Shown: positions 1-7,395 of the stretch, piece by piece
Position numbering within the stretch: position 1 is the stretch's first letter
Layout of the letters: each line of letters opens with the position of its first letter
Origin: Prevotella sp.
GTDB lineage: Bacteria; Bacteroidota; Bacteroidia; Bacteroidales; Bacteroidaceae
Reading direction: 5' to 3'
Length of the DNA stretch: 32,568 nt
Assembly: GCA_015060485.1 (NCBI GenBank)
Contig: SUYI01000016.1
Location: 36,174 to 68,741, forward strand
Notes under the pieces: generated by a model
What the model saw: the letters and a program-made list of their open reading frames with translations, nothing else
The model's database searches: none
Told to the model about the DNA's origin: nothing
Translations under genes and position numbers: made by a program

Positions 1-1
1 G

Positions 2-907
2 AAGATTTACGAGATCTCGCAGCGTCCTGAGTTCCTGGGCAAGATTATCTTCCTCGAGGACTACGACTTCCTGTTGGCTCGCCGTCTTGTTTCGGGTGTC
101 GACATCTGGATGAACACCCCGACACGTCCGCTCGAGGCTTCGGGTACATCTGGCGAGAAGGCCGAGATGAACGGTGTTGTCAACCTCTCTGTAAAGGACG
201 GTTGGTGGCTCGAGGGCTATCGCGAGGGTGCCGGTTGGGCACTCACCGAGAAGCGCACCTATCAGAATCAGGGCTATCAGGATCAGCTCGACGCTGCCAC
301 TATCTATGGTCTGCTCGAGAACGAGATTATTCCTCTCTATTATGACAAGGACAAGAAGGGCCTCTCGAAGGGTTGGATCAAGGTGGTCAAGAACTCCATC
401 GCCCAGATTGCTCCTCACTATACGATGAAGCGTCAGCTGGACGACTACTACAGCAAGTTCTACGAGAAGCAGGCTAAGCGCTTCAAGGAGCTGTCGAAGA
501 ACGACAATCGTTTGGCCAAGGACATTGCCATGTGGAAGGAAGCCGTTGCTGAGCGTTGGGACGCCATCAATGTCGTCTCTTGCGAGTGGACCTTCCCCGC
601 AACTGGTGCAGAAGCTGGTTCGAAGTACACCCTTAAGTATGTCATCAACGAGCAGGGCCTCGACGATGCCATCGGACTCGAGAAGGTCAATGTCTGTTTC
701 GACAAGGACGGCAACGAGAAGGTCTTCAGTGTTGAACCGTTGAAGATGACTCGTCATGAGGGCAACAACTACACCTTCGAGGCTGAGTTGACTCCTCGCC
801 AGTTCGGTCAGTACAAGAGTGCAGTCCGCATGTATCCGAAGAACAAGAATCTGCCTCACCGTCAGGACTTCTGCTACGTGAAGTGGCTGGAACTGCCCAA
901 TTTCTAA
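2..907 (+). CDS. glgP: Alpha-glucan (glycogen) phosphorylase, C-terminal part (5' truncated by window edge)
   Basis: The reading frame is open from base 2 and runs to the TAA at 905-907; the start lies outside the window. The enzyme releases glucose-1-phosphate from glycogen or maltodextrin using phosphate and PLP, in the cytoplasm. The visible part contains [14 protein letters not shown], the segment carrying the PLP-binding lysine in GT35 phosphorylases, followed by DGWWLEGY as in the short Thermotoga-type alpha-glucan phosphorylases. The last 120 or so residues form the beta-rich tail (CEWTFPATG to VKWLELPNF) usual in Bacteroidetes homologues. It is followed after 7 nt by an AlaX-like gene on the same strand, so the two may be cotranscribed, although no functional link is obvious. 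The family assignment is firm; whether an N-terminal glycogen synthase domain is fused cannot be seen. Confidence 0.9.
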   Translation, partial: KIYEISQRPEFLGKIIFLEDYDFLLARRLVSGVDIWMNTPTRPLEASGTSGEKAEMNGVVNLSVKDGWWLEGYREGAGWALTEKRTYQNQGYQDQLDAATIYGLLENEIIPLYYDKDKKGLSKGWIKVVKNSIAQIAPHYTMKRQLDDYYSKFYEKQAKRFKELSKNDNRLAKDIAMWKEAVAERWDAINVVSCEWTFPATGAEAGSKYTLKYVINEQGLDDAIGLEKVNVCFDKDGNEKVFSVEPLKMTRHEGNNYTFEAELTPRQFGQYKSAVRMYPKNKNLPHRQDFCYVKWLELPNF

Positions 908-914
908 GCGACTG

Positions 915-1388
915 ATGCGACAGAGCGACTTGGACTTACTCGAAGAGCGCGAGGTGTCGTTCCCGCCAGCCCATACGGCGGAACACTTGCTGAACCAGAC
1001 GATGATCCGATTGTTTGGCTGTGAACGGTCATACAATGCCCACATCGAACGGAAGAAAAGCAAGATGAACTTCCACTTGGACCGCAAGCCTTCGCGACAG
1101 GACGAGAAGCTCATTGAGCAGGAGATGAACCGGCTGATCAGCGAGGATCTGCCCGTCACGTTCGAATTCGTTTCGCGCGACGAGCTGCCCGAAGGCATCA
1201 GTCTGGAACGCCTGCCCGACGATGCTTCAGAAACTATCCGGCTGGTGCGCATTGGCGACTACGACGTGTGCCCCTGCATTGGCAAGCACGTCCGCTCGAC
1301 CGCCCAGATAGGCAGTTTCGAAATGCTCGGCACCAACTGGGACGAACATGAGCACTCGTTCAGAGTAAGATTCAAGATCATACAATAA
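915..1388 (+). CDS. AlaX-like alanyl-tRNA editing (tRNA_SAD domain) protein
   Basis: This 157-residue stand-alone editing domain probably hydrolyses mischarged tRNA, such as Ser- or Gly-tRNAAla, in trans. Both metal-binding motifs of the AlaRS/ThrRS second additional domain are visible: HTAEH (His20 and His24) and CIGKH (Cys121 and His125). The sequence between them carries the usual basic segment (ERKKSKMNFHLD). Its length fits the short AlaX types, which lack the AlaRS C-Ala domain. The start ATG lies 7 nt after the phosphorylase stop, and the gene is followed by a strong hairpin terminator. The fold and motif assignment is secure; the exact substrate is inferred from the family. Confidence 0.85.
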   Translation: MRQSDLDLLEEREVSFPPAHTAEHLLNQTMIRLFGCERSYNAHIERKKSKMNFHLDRKPSRQDEKLIEQEMNRLISEDLPVTFEFVSRDELPEGISLERLPDDASETIRLVRIGDYDVCPCIGKHVRSTAQIGSFEMLGTNWDEHEHSFRVRFKIIQ

Positions 1389-1394
1389 TTAACA

Positions 1395-1422
1395 AAATCC
1401 CTGTCAATAACGACAGGGATTT
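1395..1422. terminator. Bidirectional intrinsic terminator
   Basis: A perfect 11-bp stem (arms 1395-1405 and 1412-1422) closes a 6-nt loop. It is followed on the + strand by a T-rich run (CTTTTAATTT) and on the - strand by TTTTGTT. It sits between two convergent genes and would terminate both. Confidence 0.85.
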
Positions 1423-1444
1423 CTTTTAATTTATTCTTAGAGGC

Positions 1445-2512
1445 TTAATAGGTCACCTTCATGAATACCGGCAGGTGGTCGGAGGTGGTGAGGTCTTCCT
1501 TGTAGTAGGAAAGCCCCTTGAAGAAGGTGTCATGGAAGATGTAGTCGATACGAACAGCTTTCTTGCCTCGGTAGGTGTACATCCATCCGCTACCACACTC
1601 TTTAAATCCGTCGACCATATTGCCCAACATGGTGTTGTATACGAAGGAGTAGGGGACGTCGTTGAAGTCGCCGCAAAGGATACAGGGCTTTTCAGTGCTG
1701 CGCTTCTCGTTGGCAATGGTGATGGCCTGTCCTGCGCGGAACATCATGCCCAGGGTGTAGTTGCCGAAGATGGCATTGAGCACCCTGCTGTTGGTAATGC
1801 TATAGTCTTCATAGGGATTCGCCGCCTGCAGCTTTCCGGCTTTATACATGGTGCGGTTGATACCAGTGGTCTCCAAGTGGACATTGAAGATGCGAATATC
1901 TTGTCCCTTCACATCGATATCTGCCCACATGGCACTCTGGTTGGAATCGTCGAAGAGTAGCGTCTTGCTGTCCTTGATGGGATAGCGACTGAAAACTACC
2001 ATGTCGCCGCGACCTACTGCCATATAGGGGAAATACTCCTTATAACTATCGGAATTTTTCTTGTCACCGCTGTTTTCGTTATACTCTTGGAGGCAGAGCA
2101 CATCCACCTTGTGACGACGAATCTGAGCAAGGATGTCCTGAGCCAGGAAACCGGATGTCTCGCGACCGAACATGGCTACGTTATAGGTGGCAATTTTCAG
2201 TCCTTTCTCGGCTTCGGCATTCTTGTCGATAGAGCCAAACTGAACGATGGTGCCGATATAGGGGATGCAGCATGCGATGGTGACGATGGGAATGATTGCA
2301 TAAAACCACTTCCGGCGAATGAGCCAAATAAGAAGTAACACGATGTTTAGGGCGATAAGCACTGGGAGGATGTAAACCAACATGGCTCGTGCGGAATGCC
2401 CCACAGGACTCACGTCGCCTCCAAAAAGTGCCATAATGGTGAATACGGTCACTACACATTGAAGGACGAGGAACATCAGGGAAAGATATTTGTAGACTGC
2501 TAGCTTACCCAT
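1445..2512 (-). CDS. Membrane-anchored endonuclease/exonuclease/phosphatase (EEP) family protein
   Basis: The 355-residue protein starts with about three hydrophobic segments (roughly residues 5-30, 45-65 and 70-92), followed by an EEP-fold domain. The canonical motifs appear in order: TYNVAMFG, LQEYNE, NVHLET, GDFNDVP, RIDYIF and SDHLPV. These supply the metal-binding Glu/Asp residues and the catalytic His of this DNase I/phosphatase superfamily. The membrane anchor suggests the domain acts at the inner membrane, probably facing the periplasm. The substrate cannot be deduced; phosphodiesters in nucleic acids or in phosphoinositide-like lipids are both possible in this family. It lies 18 nt downstream of the hybrid kinase gene and is likely cotranscribed with it. 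It ends before a bidirectional terminator. Confidence 0.85.
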   Translation of the reverse strand: MGKLAVYKYLSLMFLVLQCVVTVFTIMALFGGDVSPVGHSARAMLVYILPVLIALNIVLLLIWLIRRKWFYAIIPIVTIACCIPYIGTIVQFGSIDKNAEAEKGLKIATYNVAMFGRETSGFLAQDILAQIRRHKVDVLCLQEYNENSGDKKNSDSYKEYFPYMAVGRGDMVVFSRYPIKDSKTLLFDDSNQSAMWADIDVKGQDIRIFNVHLETTGINRTMYKAGKLQAANPYEDYSITNSRVLNAIFGNYTLGMMFRAGQAITIANEKRSTEKPCILCGDFNDVPYSFVYNTMLGNMVDGFKECGSGWMYTYRGKKAVRIDYIFHDTFFKGLSYYKEDLTTSDHLPVFMKVTY

Positions 2513-2530
2513 AGGTTTAATGATGAATTG

Positions 2531-3781
2531 TTATCGTTTGACGTATTTTTCAACCATATCCAAAAGGTCTTCCACGCGGAATGGCTTTGCCATGAAGTCG
2601 TCGCAACCTGCTGCTTTGGCCTCGCGTATGTTTTCGTCGAAGGCGTAGGCAGAGAGGGCTACGACGGGAATGTCGTGACTGACCTCCTTGATGATTCGTG
2701 TGGCATCGAGTCCGTTCATTCCCGGCATACGGATATCCATAAGTATCAGGTCGGGATGCTCGTCTTCACACAGGGTGACAGCTTCAATACCGTTTACGGC
2801 ACGTATCAGGCGATAGCGCTTGGCAAGAACGATACGGACAAGTTCATAATTGCTGTCCTCGTCCTCGGCGACCAATATAATAGGAGCATTTTTCATATTG
2901 GTCATCGTGGTAGAACGGATGGTACGTGAATTCGTCGTTGTACGGGTGTTTGTGGCCATTCCTCCTATCGTTCCCTCGAAGGGAAGCACGAAACGGAAGG
3001 TAGATCCTTCGCCCAATTTGGATTGTACGCTGATGCGACCATCCATTTTCTCGACAATGGTTTTGCAGAGGGCGAGTCCCAAACCATAGCCGCTCTGTGT
3101 GTCGGCATCTCTGGAAACATAGGTGCCGAAGATGTCCTCAAGGTCGTTAGGATCGATGCCGGAACCGGTATCGGTGACAAAAAATTCCACTTCACTGCCG
3201 TCGTTGATGAGTCTATAACCGTATGTGATGCTTCCTTTGACGGTATGCTTCAAGGCATTGCCAATCAGATTGGAAAGCACCTGGGTGACACGGTTGGCGT
3301 CGGTGTTGAGGGTGACCTTCATGTTAGGCTTGTTCCACACCAACTGCACCGTGTCCGGACAGCGGAACTTGAAAATATTTTGCAGGTCATGACAAAGGTC
3401 GTTCAAGTCAGTCATTGCTTTCTTGACGCTGATTTCACCAGCCTCGACACGAGACAAGTCAAGTATGTCGTTGATGAGTGCGAGCAGTCGGCCATTGTTG
3501 CTTTCGATGATTTCCATGTACTTCATACGATCCTCTGGGGAATCGGTCTCGGCCATCACACGTGAAAAGCCCTCGATGGCATTCAAGGGAGTACGAATCT
3601 CATGACTCATGTTGGCGAGGAAAAGGGACTTCATGCGGCTTGCTTGCTCCGCATTCTTCGCCTTTTCTTCGTATTCGTTCAGCTTCTTGTTGGCAGCATC
3701 TAATTGCAACTCTATGGAATGGAGCCTGGAATTGGCTTCAGCCAGTTTTTGCAATAGTGCCTCACGTTCTTCTTGATTCAT
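2531..3781 (-). CDS. Cytosolic hybrid histidine kinase with C-terminal receiver domain
   Basis: This 416-residue hybrid two-component protein has a coiled-coil N terminus (residues 1-50), then a HisKA domain with phospho-acceptor His60 in SHEIRTP. A HATPase_c domain follows, with its N box at NLIGNALKH (about 171-179) and G boxes DTGSGI and GYGLGLA. A Thr/Ser/Arg-rich linker (about 275-296) leads to a receiver domain with acidic pocket EDED (306-309), phospho-acceptor Asp349 and Lys399 in MAKPF. There is no membrane segment or PAS, GAF or periplasmic sensor domain, so input must come through the coiled coil or a partner protein. No output DNA-binding domain or separate regulator gene is adjacent. 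The EEP-family gene follows after 18 nt. The assignment is secure; the signal is unknown. Confidence 0.92.
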   Translation of the reverse strand: MNQEEREALLQKLAEANSRLHSIELQLDAANKKLNEYEEKAKNAEQASRMKSLFLANMSHEIRTPLNAIEGFSRVMAETDSPEDRMKYMEIIESNNGRLLALINDILDLSRVEAGEISVKKAMTDLNDLCHDLQNIFKFRCPDTVQLVWNKPNMKVTLNTDANRVTQVLSNLIGNALKHTVKGSITYGYRLINDGSEVEFFVTDTGSGIDPNDLEDIFGTYVSRDADTQSGYGLGLALCKTIVEKMDGRISVQSKLGEGSTFRFVLPFEGTIGGMATNTRTTTNSRTIRSTTMTNMKNAPIILVAEDEDSNYELVRIVLAKRYRLIRAVNGIEAVTLCEDEHPDLILMDIRMPGMNGLDATRIIKEVSHDIPVVALSAYAFDENIREAKAAGCDDFMAKPFRVEDLLDMVEKYVKR

Positions 3782-3809
3782 CCTTTTCTATGAAGTGTAT
3801 AGTTGCTTG

Positions 3810-3817
3810 CAAAATTA
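3810..3817 (-). promoter_or_regulatory. Probable -7 promoter element of the hybrid kinase gene
   Basis: Read on the - strand the bases are TAATTTTG, matching TAnnTTTG, the Bacteroidetes -7 consensus. The element lies 28 nt upstream of the kinase ATG. The -33 region is only weakly matched (TTTCG about 20 nt upstream), so strength and position are uncertain. Confidence 0.5.
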
Positions 3818-3847
3818 CTAAAAATCTCTGAACTACGAAAGAAGAAA

Positions 3848-3862
3848 AAGGAAAAAATCCTT
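3848..3862 (-). terminator. Weak hairpin with T-rich tail after the glycosyltransferase gene
   Basis: On the - strand AAGGA and TCCTT pair around a 5-nt T loop, followed by TTTTCTTCTTT. The stem is only 5 bp, so this is a weak candidate terminator for the HU-rng-glycosyltransferase transcript. Confidence 0.3.
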
Positions 3863-3875
3863 AAAATATAAAATT

Positions 3876-5060
3876 TTATCCTCTTTTTGCTTTTTCCCAG
3901 GCACCACTGCTTTGGTGGGAACATAGGTATTTCATACCCTTGAAAACATTCAGATTCATGAAAAGGAAATAATATGGCACATAGAGTAGTTTATTCTTAT
4001 GTCCCAGGTGCTCCATAATCCAGGAAATGAATGTTGCCAGATAGAAAAGTACTTGCAGTCCCCAGATGATGTTGTAAATGGTGCCTGCTTTCATCATCAC
4101 CAATACGACGTTGATGGGAATGAGGGCGAGTAGGGCGATGGGGGTGATGCTCCATCGTAATACGCGATGGCTGACAAACTGAAAAGCGACAATGGGGTTG
4201 CGCAGTGGGTTCATCATGTTCCGAAGCCACCAGATGCTCTGCAGTCCACCTGCTGCGATGCGGCGTTTGCGTTTCGATTCTTCGTTTAAGTCGGCAGAGC
4301 CATACTCCATGGCATAGGCCTCGGGCGAATAGGCTATGCGATAGCCTTTGTCCACCATACGCATGGACATGACAAAATCGTCGAGCAGTGCATTCTCCGG
4401 CATCGGTTGATAAAAGCGGGTGCGAATGGCATTCAGTTCACCTGCAGCACCCATAGCGGAGTAGAGTTCGCTGTCCATTTTCTTCAGTGCGCTTTCGTAT
4501 TTCCAATACAGTCCTTCGCCCTCGGCAACAGCTTGTCCTTCGTTGCGTGCCATGACGCGTTTCTCGCCGGCGACACACGCTACCTGCGGATCTTGGAAAC
4601 AGCGTACTATCTCGCGGACAGCTTCTGCATTCACCATAGTGTTGGCGTCGGTCATAATGGTGAGATCGGTCTTTACCATGCTGATACCATGATTCAGGGC
4701 AGCCGTTTTCCCTTTACGTTCAGGGCTGAATACGATTTCCACTTCGGGGTAACGGCTCAGACGGTCGTTTGTGGCGTCTGTCGAACCGTCAGTGACCCAC
4801 ATAATGTGCAATTTGTCATGAGGATAATCGAATTGCAATGTGTTTTCCATCTTCATGTCTACCACGTCTTGTTCGTTGTAGGCACAAACCATGAAGGTTA
4901 CGTCGGGCAGTTCCTCGTCTGCAGGTAAGGCTGCTTTCACAGCCTTACCCTTGACGAAGCGTTTCATTTGTACTAACACCCATAGCAGCATTCCGTATCC
5001 GATGTATGTGTAAAATACGAGAAACACACAAATCCAGAAAATGATTTTCACTGTCGCCAT
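3876..5060 (-). CDS. Membrane glycosyltransferase, family 2 (processive-type)
   Basis: The 394-residue protein has an N-terminal membrane helix (about 5-32), a cytosolic GT2 domain and two or three C-terminal helices (about 300-375). GT2 features include VCAYNEQDVV, VTDGSTD, the metal-binding TDAN segment (137-140) and DDFVMSMRM with the catalytic acidic pair. KRKRRIAAGGLQ stands where processive synthases have a QxxRW-like motif. The topology resembles poly-N-acetylglucosamine or hyaluronan-type synthases, so it may make or export a beta-linked surface glycan, but the sugar cannot be read from sequence. It lies 17 nt downstream of rng, which suggests cotranscription without an obvious functional relation. 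The GT2 assignment is firm; the product is unknown. Confidence 0.88.
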   Translation of the reverse strand: MATVKIIFWICVFLVFYTYIGYGMLLWVLVQMKRFVKGKAVKAALPADEELPDVTFMVCAYNEQDVVDMKMENTLQFDYPHDKLHIMWVTDGSTDATNDRLSRYPEVEIVFSPERKGKTAALNHGISMVKTDLTIMTDANTMVNAEAVREIVRCFQDPQVACVAGEKRVMARNEGQAVAEGEGLYWKYESALKKMDSELYSAMGAAGELNAIRTRFYQPMPENALLDDFVMSMRMVDKGYRIAYSPEAYAMEYGSADLNEESKRKRRIAAGGLQSIWWLRNMMNPLRNPIVAFQFVSHRVLRWSITPIALLALIPINVVLVMMKAGTIYNIIWGLQVLFYLATFISWIMEHLGHKNKLLYVPYYFLFMNLNVFKGMKYLCSHQSSGAWEKAKRG

Positions 5061-5077
5061 AGTGTGTTAGTAAATAG

Positions 5078-6658
5078 TTAGGAATTTGTCTCAATCTCTT
5101 CCTGCATATCGATAAACTGACGATCCTTGTCGTAGAATTCGTATTGCAGGAACGCCAATTTTTGCGAGGGTACAATGCGTAGTCCCATACCGTACTTCAT
5201 CTGCCATTGTCGCTTGATGGACCAAATGCCTTGATTGATGTAGGCGGCTACGTAAGGATGTACGTGCAAATAGATTTTGTGGATGCCTATTTTGTTGACT
5301 AGGCGGTCAATTTTGCTCTCAAGTTGATCTGTAAACAGGATTGACGACTTGATTTTTCCCTTGCCAAAGCAGGTAGGGCAGGTTTCTTCTACGTTCACGT
5401 CCATAGCAGGACGGACACGCTGACGCGTGATTTGCATCAGTCCGAACTTACTGAGTGGCAGAATGTTGTGGCGTGCTCTGTCCTTTTGCATGTTCTTGCA
5501 CATGCGCTCGTAAAGCATTTGCCGGTCTTCTGCCAGGTTCATGTCGATGAAGTCTACGACAATGATACCACCCATGTCTCGTAAGCGTAGCTGGCGTGCC
5601 AGTTCGTCGGCAGCACCCAGGTTTACTTCCAGTGCATTTGCCTCCTGGCCGTTTTCTGAACGCGTACGGTTTCCTGAGTTCACGTCAACGACGTGCATAG
5701 CCTCTGTGTGTTGAATGATGAGGTATGCTCCGCGTTTGTAGTTCACGGTTCGTCCGAAGCTGGACTTGAGTTGTTTGGTGACATTAAAGTTGTCAAAGAT
5801 GGGTACTGTTCCTTTGTACTTCTTGACAATGTCCTGTTTGTCTGGGGCGATGAGTGACACGTAGTCTTTAATCTGATTGAAGATGTCCTCGTCGTTGATG
5901 TAGATACCATCGTAGGAGGTGTCAAACACGTCACGCAGCATGGCTACTGCACGGCCTGTCTCCTCAAAACACAACTGTGGCGCCTTAGTGGCTTTTTGAG
6001 CCTTGGCAATGGTGTCTTCCCAGCGTTTGACGAGCGCTTTCATCTCCTTATCCAACTCTGCCACGCGCTTGCCTTCGGCCGATGTGCGTACGATGACGCC
6101 GAAGTTCTTGGGGCGTATGCTTTGGACAAGTTGTTTCAGACGGGCACGTTCTTCGCCTTTTTTGATTTTTGAAGAAACCGAAACCTTATCATAGAAAGGC
6201 ATGAGAACCATGTAGCGTCCGGCAAAACTCAATTCGCAGGTCAGACGCGGACCTTTGGTGTTAATGGGTTCTTTCACCACTTGCACCAACACTTCCTGAC
6301 CTTGTTTCAGCGTCGTTTGTACACTGCCTTCCTTGGGAAGATCCGGTTGGTGAGTGGCTTTCGCAATGGGATAAAGTTTCTTCTTGTCGCTTTGTACCTG
6401 TTTCAGGTATTTCTCGTAAGAGCTAAATTGAGTACCTAAGTCAAGATAGTGCAGAAAGGCATCGCGCTCAGAGCCTACATCTACGAAGCAGGCATTGAGT
6501 CCAGGCATGAGCTTGCGCACACGGCCCAAATAGATGTTACCGACAGAGTAGTTGGCTTCCTCGCGTTTCTCGTTTTGGTATTCTACAAGGTTCTTATCCT
6601 CGAGAAGGGCGATGGAAATCTCTTTCGGTTGAACATCGATGATGAGTTCACTGGTCAT
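5078..6658 (-). CDS. rng: Ribonuclease G/E family endoribonuclease
   Basis: This single-strand-specific endoribonuclease processes rRNA and starts mRNA decay. At 526 residues it has the short RNase G architecture, without the long degradosome scaffold of RNase E. An S1-like domain spans about 37-140, with an extra charged insertion near 77-118. The catalytic DNase I-like subdomain carries the metal-binding aspartates at HVVDVNSG (Asp325) and IIVVDFIDM (Asp369). The zinc-link motif CPTC is at 427-430. It follows HU and the 29-residue basic protein on the same strand, and its leader contains a large hairpin (6694-6739). The glycosyltransferase gene follows at 17 nt. The assignment is secure. 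Confidence 0.95.
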   Translation of the reverse strand: MTSELIIDVQPKEISIALLEDKNLVEYQNEKREEANYSVGNIYLGRVRKLMPGLNACFVDVGSERDAFLHYLDLGTQFSSYEKYLKQVQSDKKKLYPIAKATHQPDLPKEGSVQTTLKQGQEVLVQVVKEPINTKGPRLTCELSFAGRYMVLMPFYDKVSVSSKIKKGEERARLKQLVQSIRPKNFGVIVRTSAEGKRVAELDKEMKALVKRWEDTIAKAQKATKAPQLCFEETGRAVAMLRDVFDTSYDGIYINDEDIFNQIKDYVSLIAPDKQDIVKKYKGTVPIFDNFNVTKQLKSSFGRTVNYKRGAYLIIQHTEAMHVVDVNSGNRTRSENGQEANALEVNLGAADELARQLRLRDMGGIIVVDFIDMNLAEDRQMLYERMCKNMQKDRARHNILPLSKFGLMQITRQRVRPAMDVNVEETCPTCFGKGKIKSSILFTDQLESKIDRLVNKIGIHKIYLHVHPYVAAYINQGIWSIKRQWQMKYGMGLRIVPSQKLAFLQYEFYDKDRQFIDMQEEIETNS

Positions 6659-6693
6659 TTCTCTTTACTTATTATTACTCTTTTTGTACTTTA

Positions 6694-6739
6694 AAGGAGC
6701 GTACCTTTGAAGTCTTAGAACTTCTTTAGTACACTCCTT
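6694..6739 (-). promoter_or_regulatory. Two-tier hairpin in the leader of rng
   Basis: In the 105-nt gap between the 29-codon gene and rng, arms 6694-6704 and 6729-6739 pair over 11 bp with one G-U pair on the - strand. An inner 5-bp stem (6709-6713 with 6720-6724) has a 6-nt loop. No U tract follows on the - strand, so this is unlikely to be an intrinsic terminator. A processing site or autoregulatory leader structure, as known for E. coli RNase E, is a plausible but untested role. Confidence 0.6.
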
Positions 6740-6763
6740 CCATTTTTTTGTGTCAGTCAGAGC

Positions 6764-6853
6764 TTACTTGCTCTTATGACGGTTCTTGCGCAGTCTCTTC
6801 TTGCGCTTGTGAGTAGCCATCTTGTGGCCCTTTTTCTTCTTTCCGTTTGGCAT
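6764..6853 (-). CDS. 29-residue basic AURKAIP1/COX24-like (bS22/mS38-type) ribosomal mini-protein
   Basis: ATG at 6853-6851 opens a 29-codon frame ending with TAA at 6766-6764. More than half of the residues are Lys, Arg or His: it begins MPNGKKKKGHK and ends KRLRKNRHKSK. The pattern KRKKRLRKNRHK resembles the C-terminal module of mitochondrial mS38 (AURKAIP1/COX24) and the mycobacterial ribosomal protein bS22, and short Bacteroidetes proteins of this type are annotated with that domain. It would be expected to thread into the small ribosomal subunit near the decoding region. An internal Met12 gives a possible shorter product. It lies between HU (26 nt upstream) and rng (105 nt downstream). 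The gene is near-certain from its composition and placement; ribosomal function is inferred from the family. Confidence 0.8.
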   Translation of the reverse strand: MPNGKKKKGHKMATHKRKKRLRKNRHKSK

Positions 6854-6879
6854 AATTTGATAAACTATTAAATTGTGAA

Positions 6880-7155
6880 TTATAGCATTTTTTCAATAAA
6901 ACTTTTTGCTGGCTTAAAGGCGGGAATGTCGTGCTCATCAATGATCATGGTGGTATTCTTTGAGATGTTACGTGCAGTCTTCTTGGCACGGTGCTTCACA
7001 GTAAATGTACCGAATCCTCTCAGGAAAACAGGTTCTTTCTTCTCGGACATGCACATGCGTATCTCAGCCATAAAAGCTTCCACGGTAGTGGTAATATCTT
7101 TTTTGGGAAGACCCGTCTTTTCTGCGATATTGTTAATGATATCTGCTTTTGTCAT
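6880..7155 (-). CDS. HU family DNA-binding protein
   Basis: This 91-residue nucleoid protein of the HU/IHF family binds and bends DNA as a dimer. It shows the MTKADIINNIAEKTGL helical N terminus, the GFGTFTVKHRAKKTARN segment leading into the DNA-binding beta arm, and the IPAFKPAKSF C-terminal signature. The start is placed at 7155 rather than at upstream in-frame codons because a -7 element (7194-7201) lies in between and HU proteins begin at this position. It is first in the apparent operon HU, bS22-like, rng, glycosyltransferase. The family call is secure; whether the functional mode is HU-like or IHF-like is unknown. Confidence 0.93.
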   Translation of the reverse strand: MTKADIINNIAEKTGLPKKDITTTVEAFMAEIRMCMSEKKEPVFLRGFGTFTVKHRAKKTARNISKNTTMIIDEHDIPAFKPAKSFIEKML

Positions 7156-7193
7156 TTCTGTATTATTTTTTTTTAAAATCACATTTTGGACTG

Positions 7194-7201
7194 CAAAGTT
7201 A
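7194..7201 (-). promoter_or_regulatory. -7 promoter element of the HU operon
   Basis: The - strand reads TAACTTTG, a full match to TAnnTTTG, 38 nt upstream of the HU ATG. The -33 box is not clear. It would give a leader of about 30 nt. Confidence 0.6.
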
Positions 7202-7241
7202 CTAATTTTCAGCGTGATATGAAAATATTCTTGGCTTTTTT

Positions 7242-7271
7242 TTTGCAAAATGTTTATTTTTAGTATCTTTG
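7242..7271 (+). promoter_or_regulatory. Promoter of the epimerase-like/cbiB transcript
   Basis: TTTG at 7242-7245 and TATCTTTG at 7264-7271 are separated by 18 nt, matching the Bacteroidetes sigma-ABfr pattern. Transcription would start near 7278, leaving a leader of about 118 nt that contains a 27-codon frame. Confidence 0.65.
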
Positions 7272-7296
7272 CAGTAGAATTTTAAAGGTTATTTAT

Positions 7297-7380
7297 ATGA
7301 AACCGACTAAAAATGCAACTTTTGTAACTTTTCGACGATATGTTTCCGAGATGTCAGAGAGAGGTGTATATATAAAATAA
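7297..7380 (+). CDS. Candidate 27-residue leader ORF
   Basis: ATG at 7297 opens a 27-codon frame ending in TAA at 7378-7380, 15 nt before the epimerase-like gene. The product would begin MKPTKNATFVTFRRY and is basic and soluble. It lies entirely between the predicted transcription start (about 7278) and the next gene. It could be a small protein, a leader peptide coupling translation, or chance. I do not recognise the sequence, and only its position supports it. Confidence 0.35.
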   Translation: MKPTKNATFVTFRRYVSEMSERGVYIK

Positions 7381-7395
7381 GGAACGTGCGCGCGA

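Noticed and set aside
6702..6709. TACCTTTG on the + strand, a possible antisense promoter opposite the rng leader
   Set aside because: No TTTG lies at 18-21 bp spacing (the nearest gives 15 bp), and the bases are accounted for by the hairpin stem.
7156..7248. N-terminal extension of HU from 7248
   Set aside because: The extra codons span the -7 promoter box at 7194-7201, and HU proteins start at the MTKADI position.
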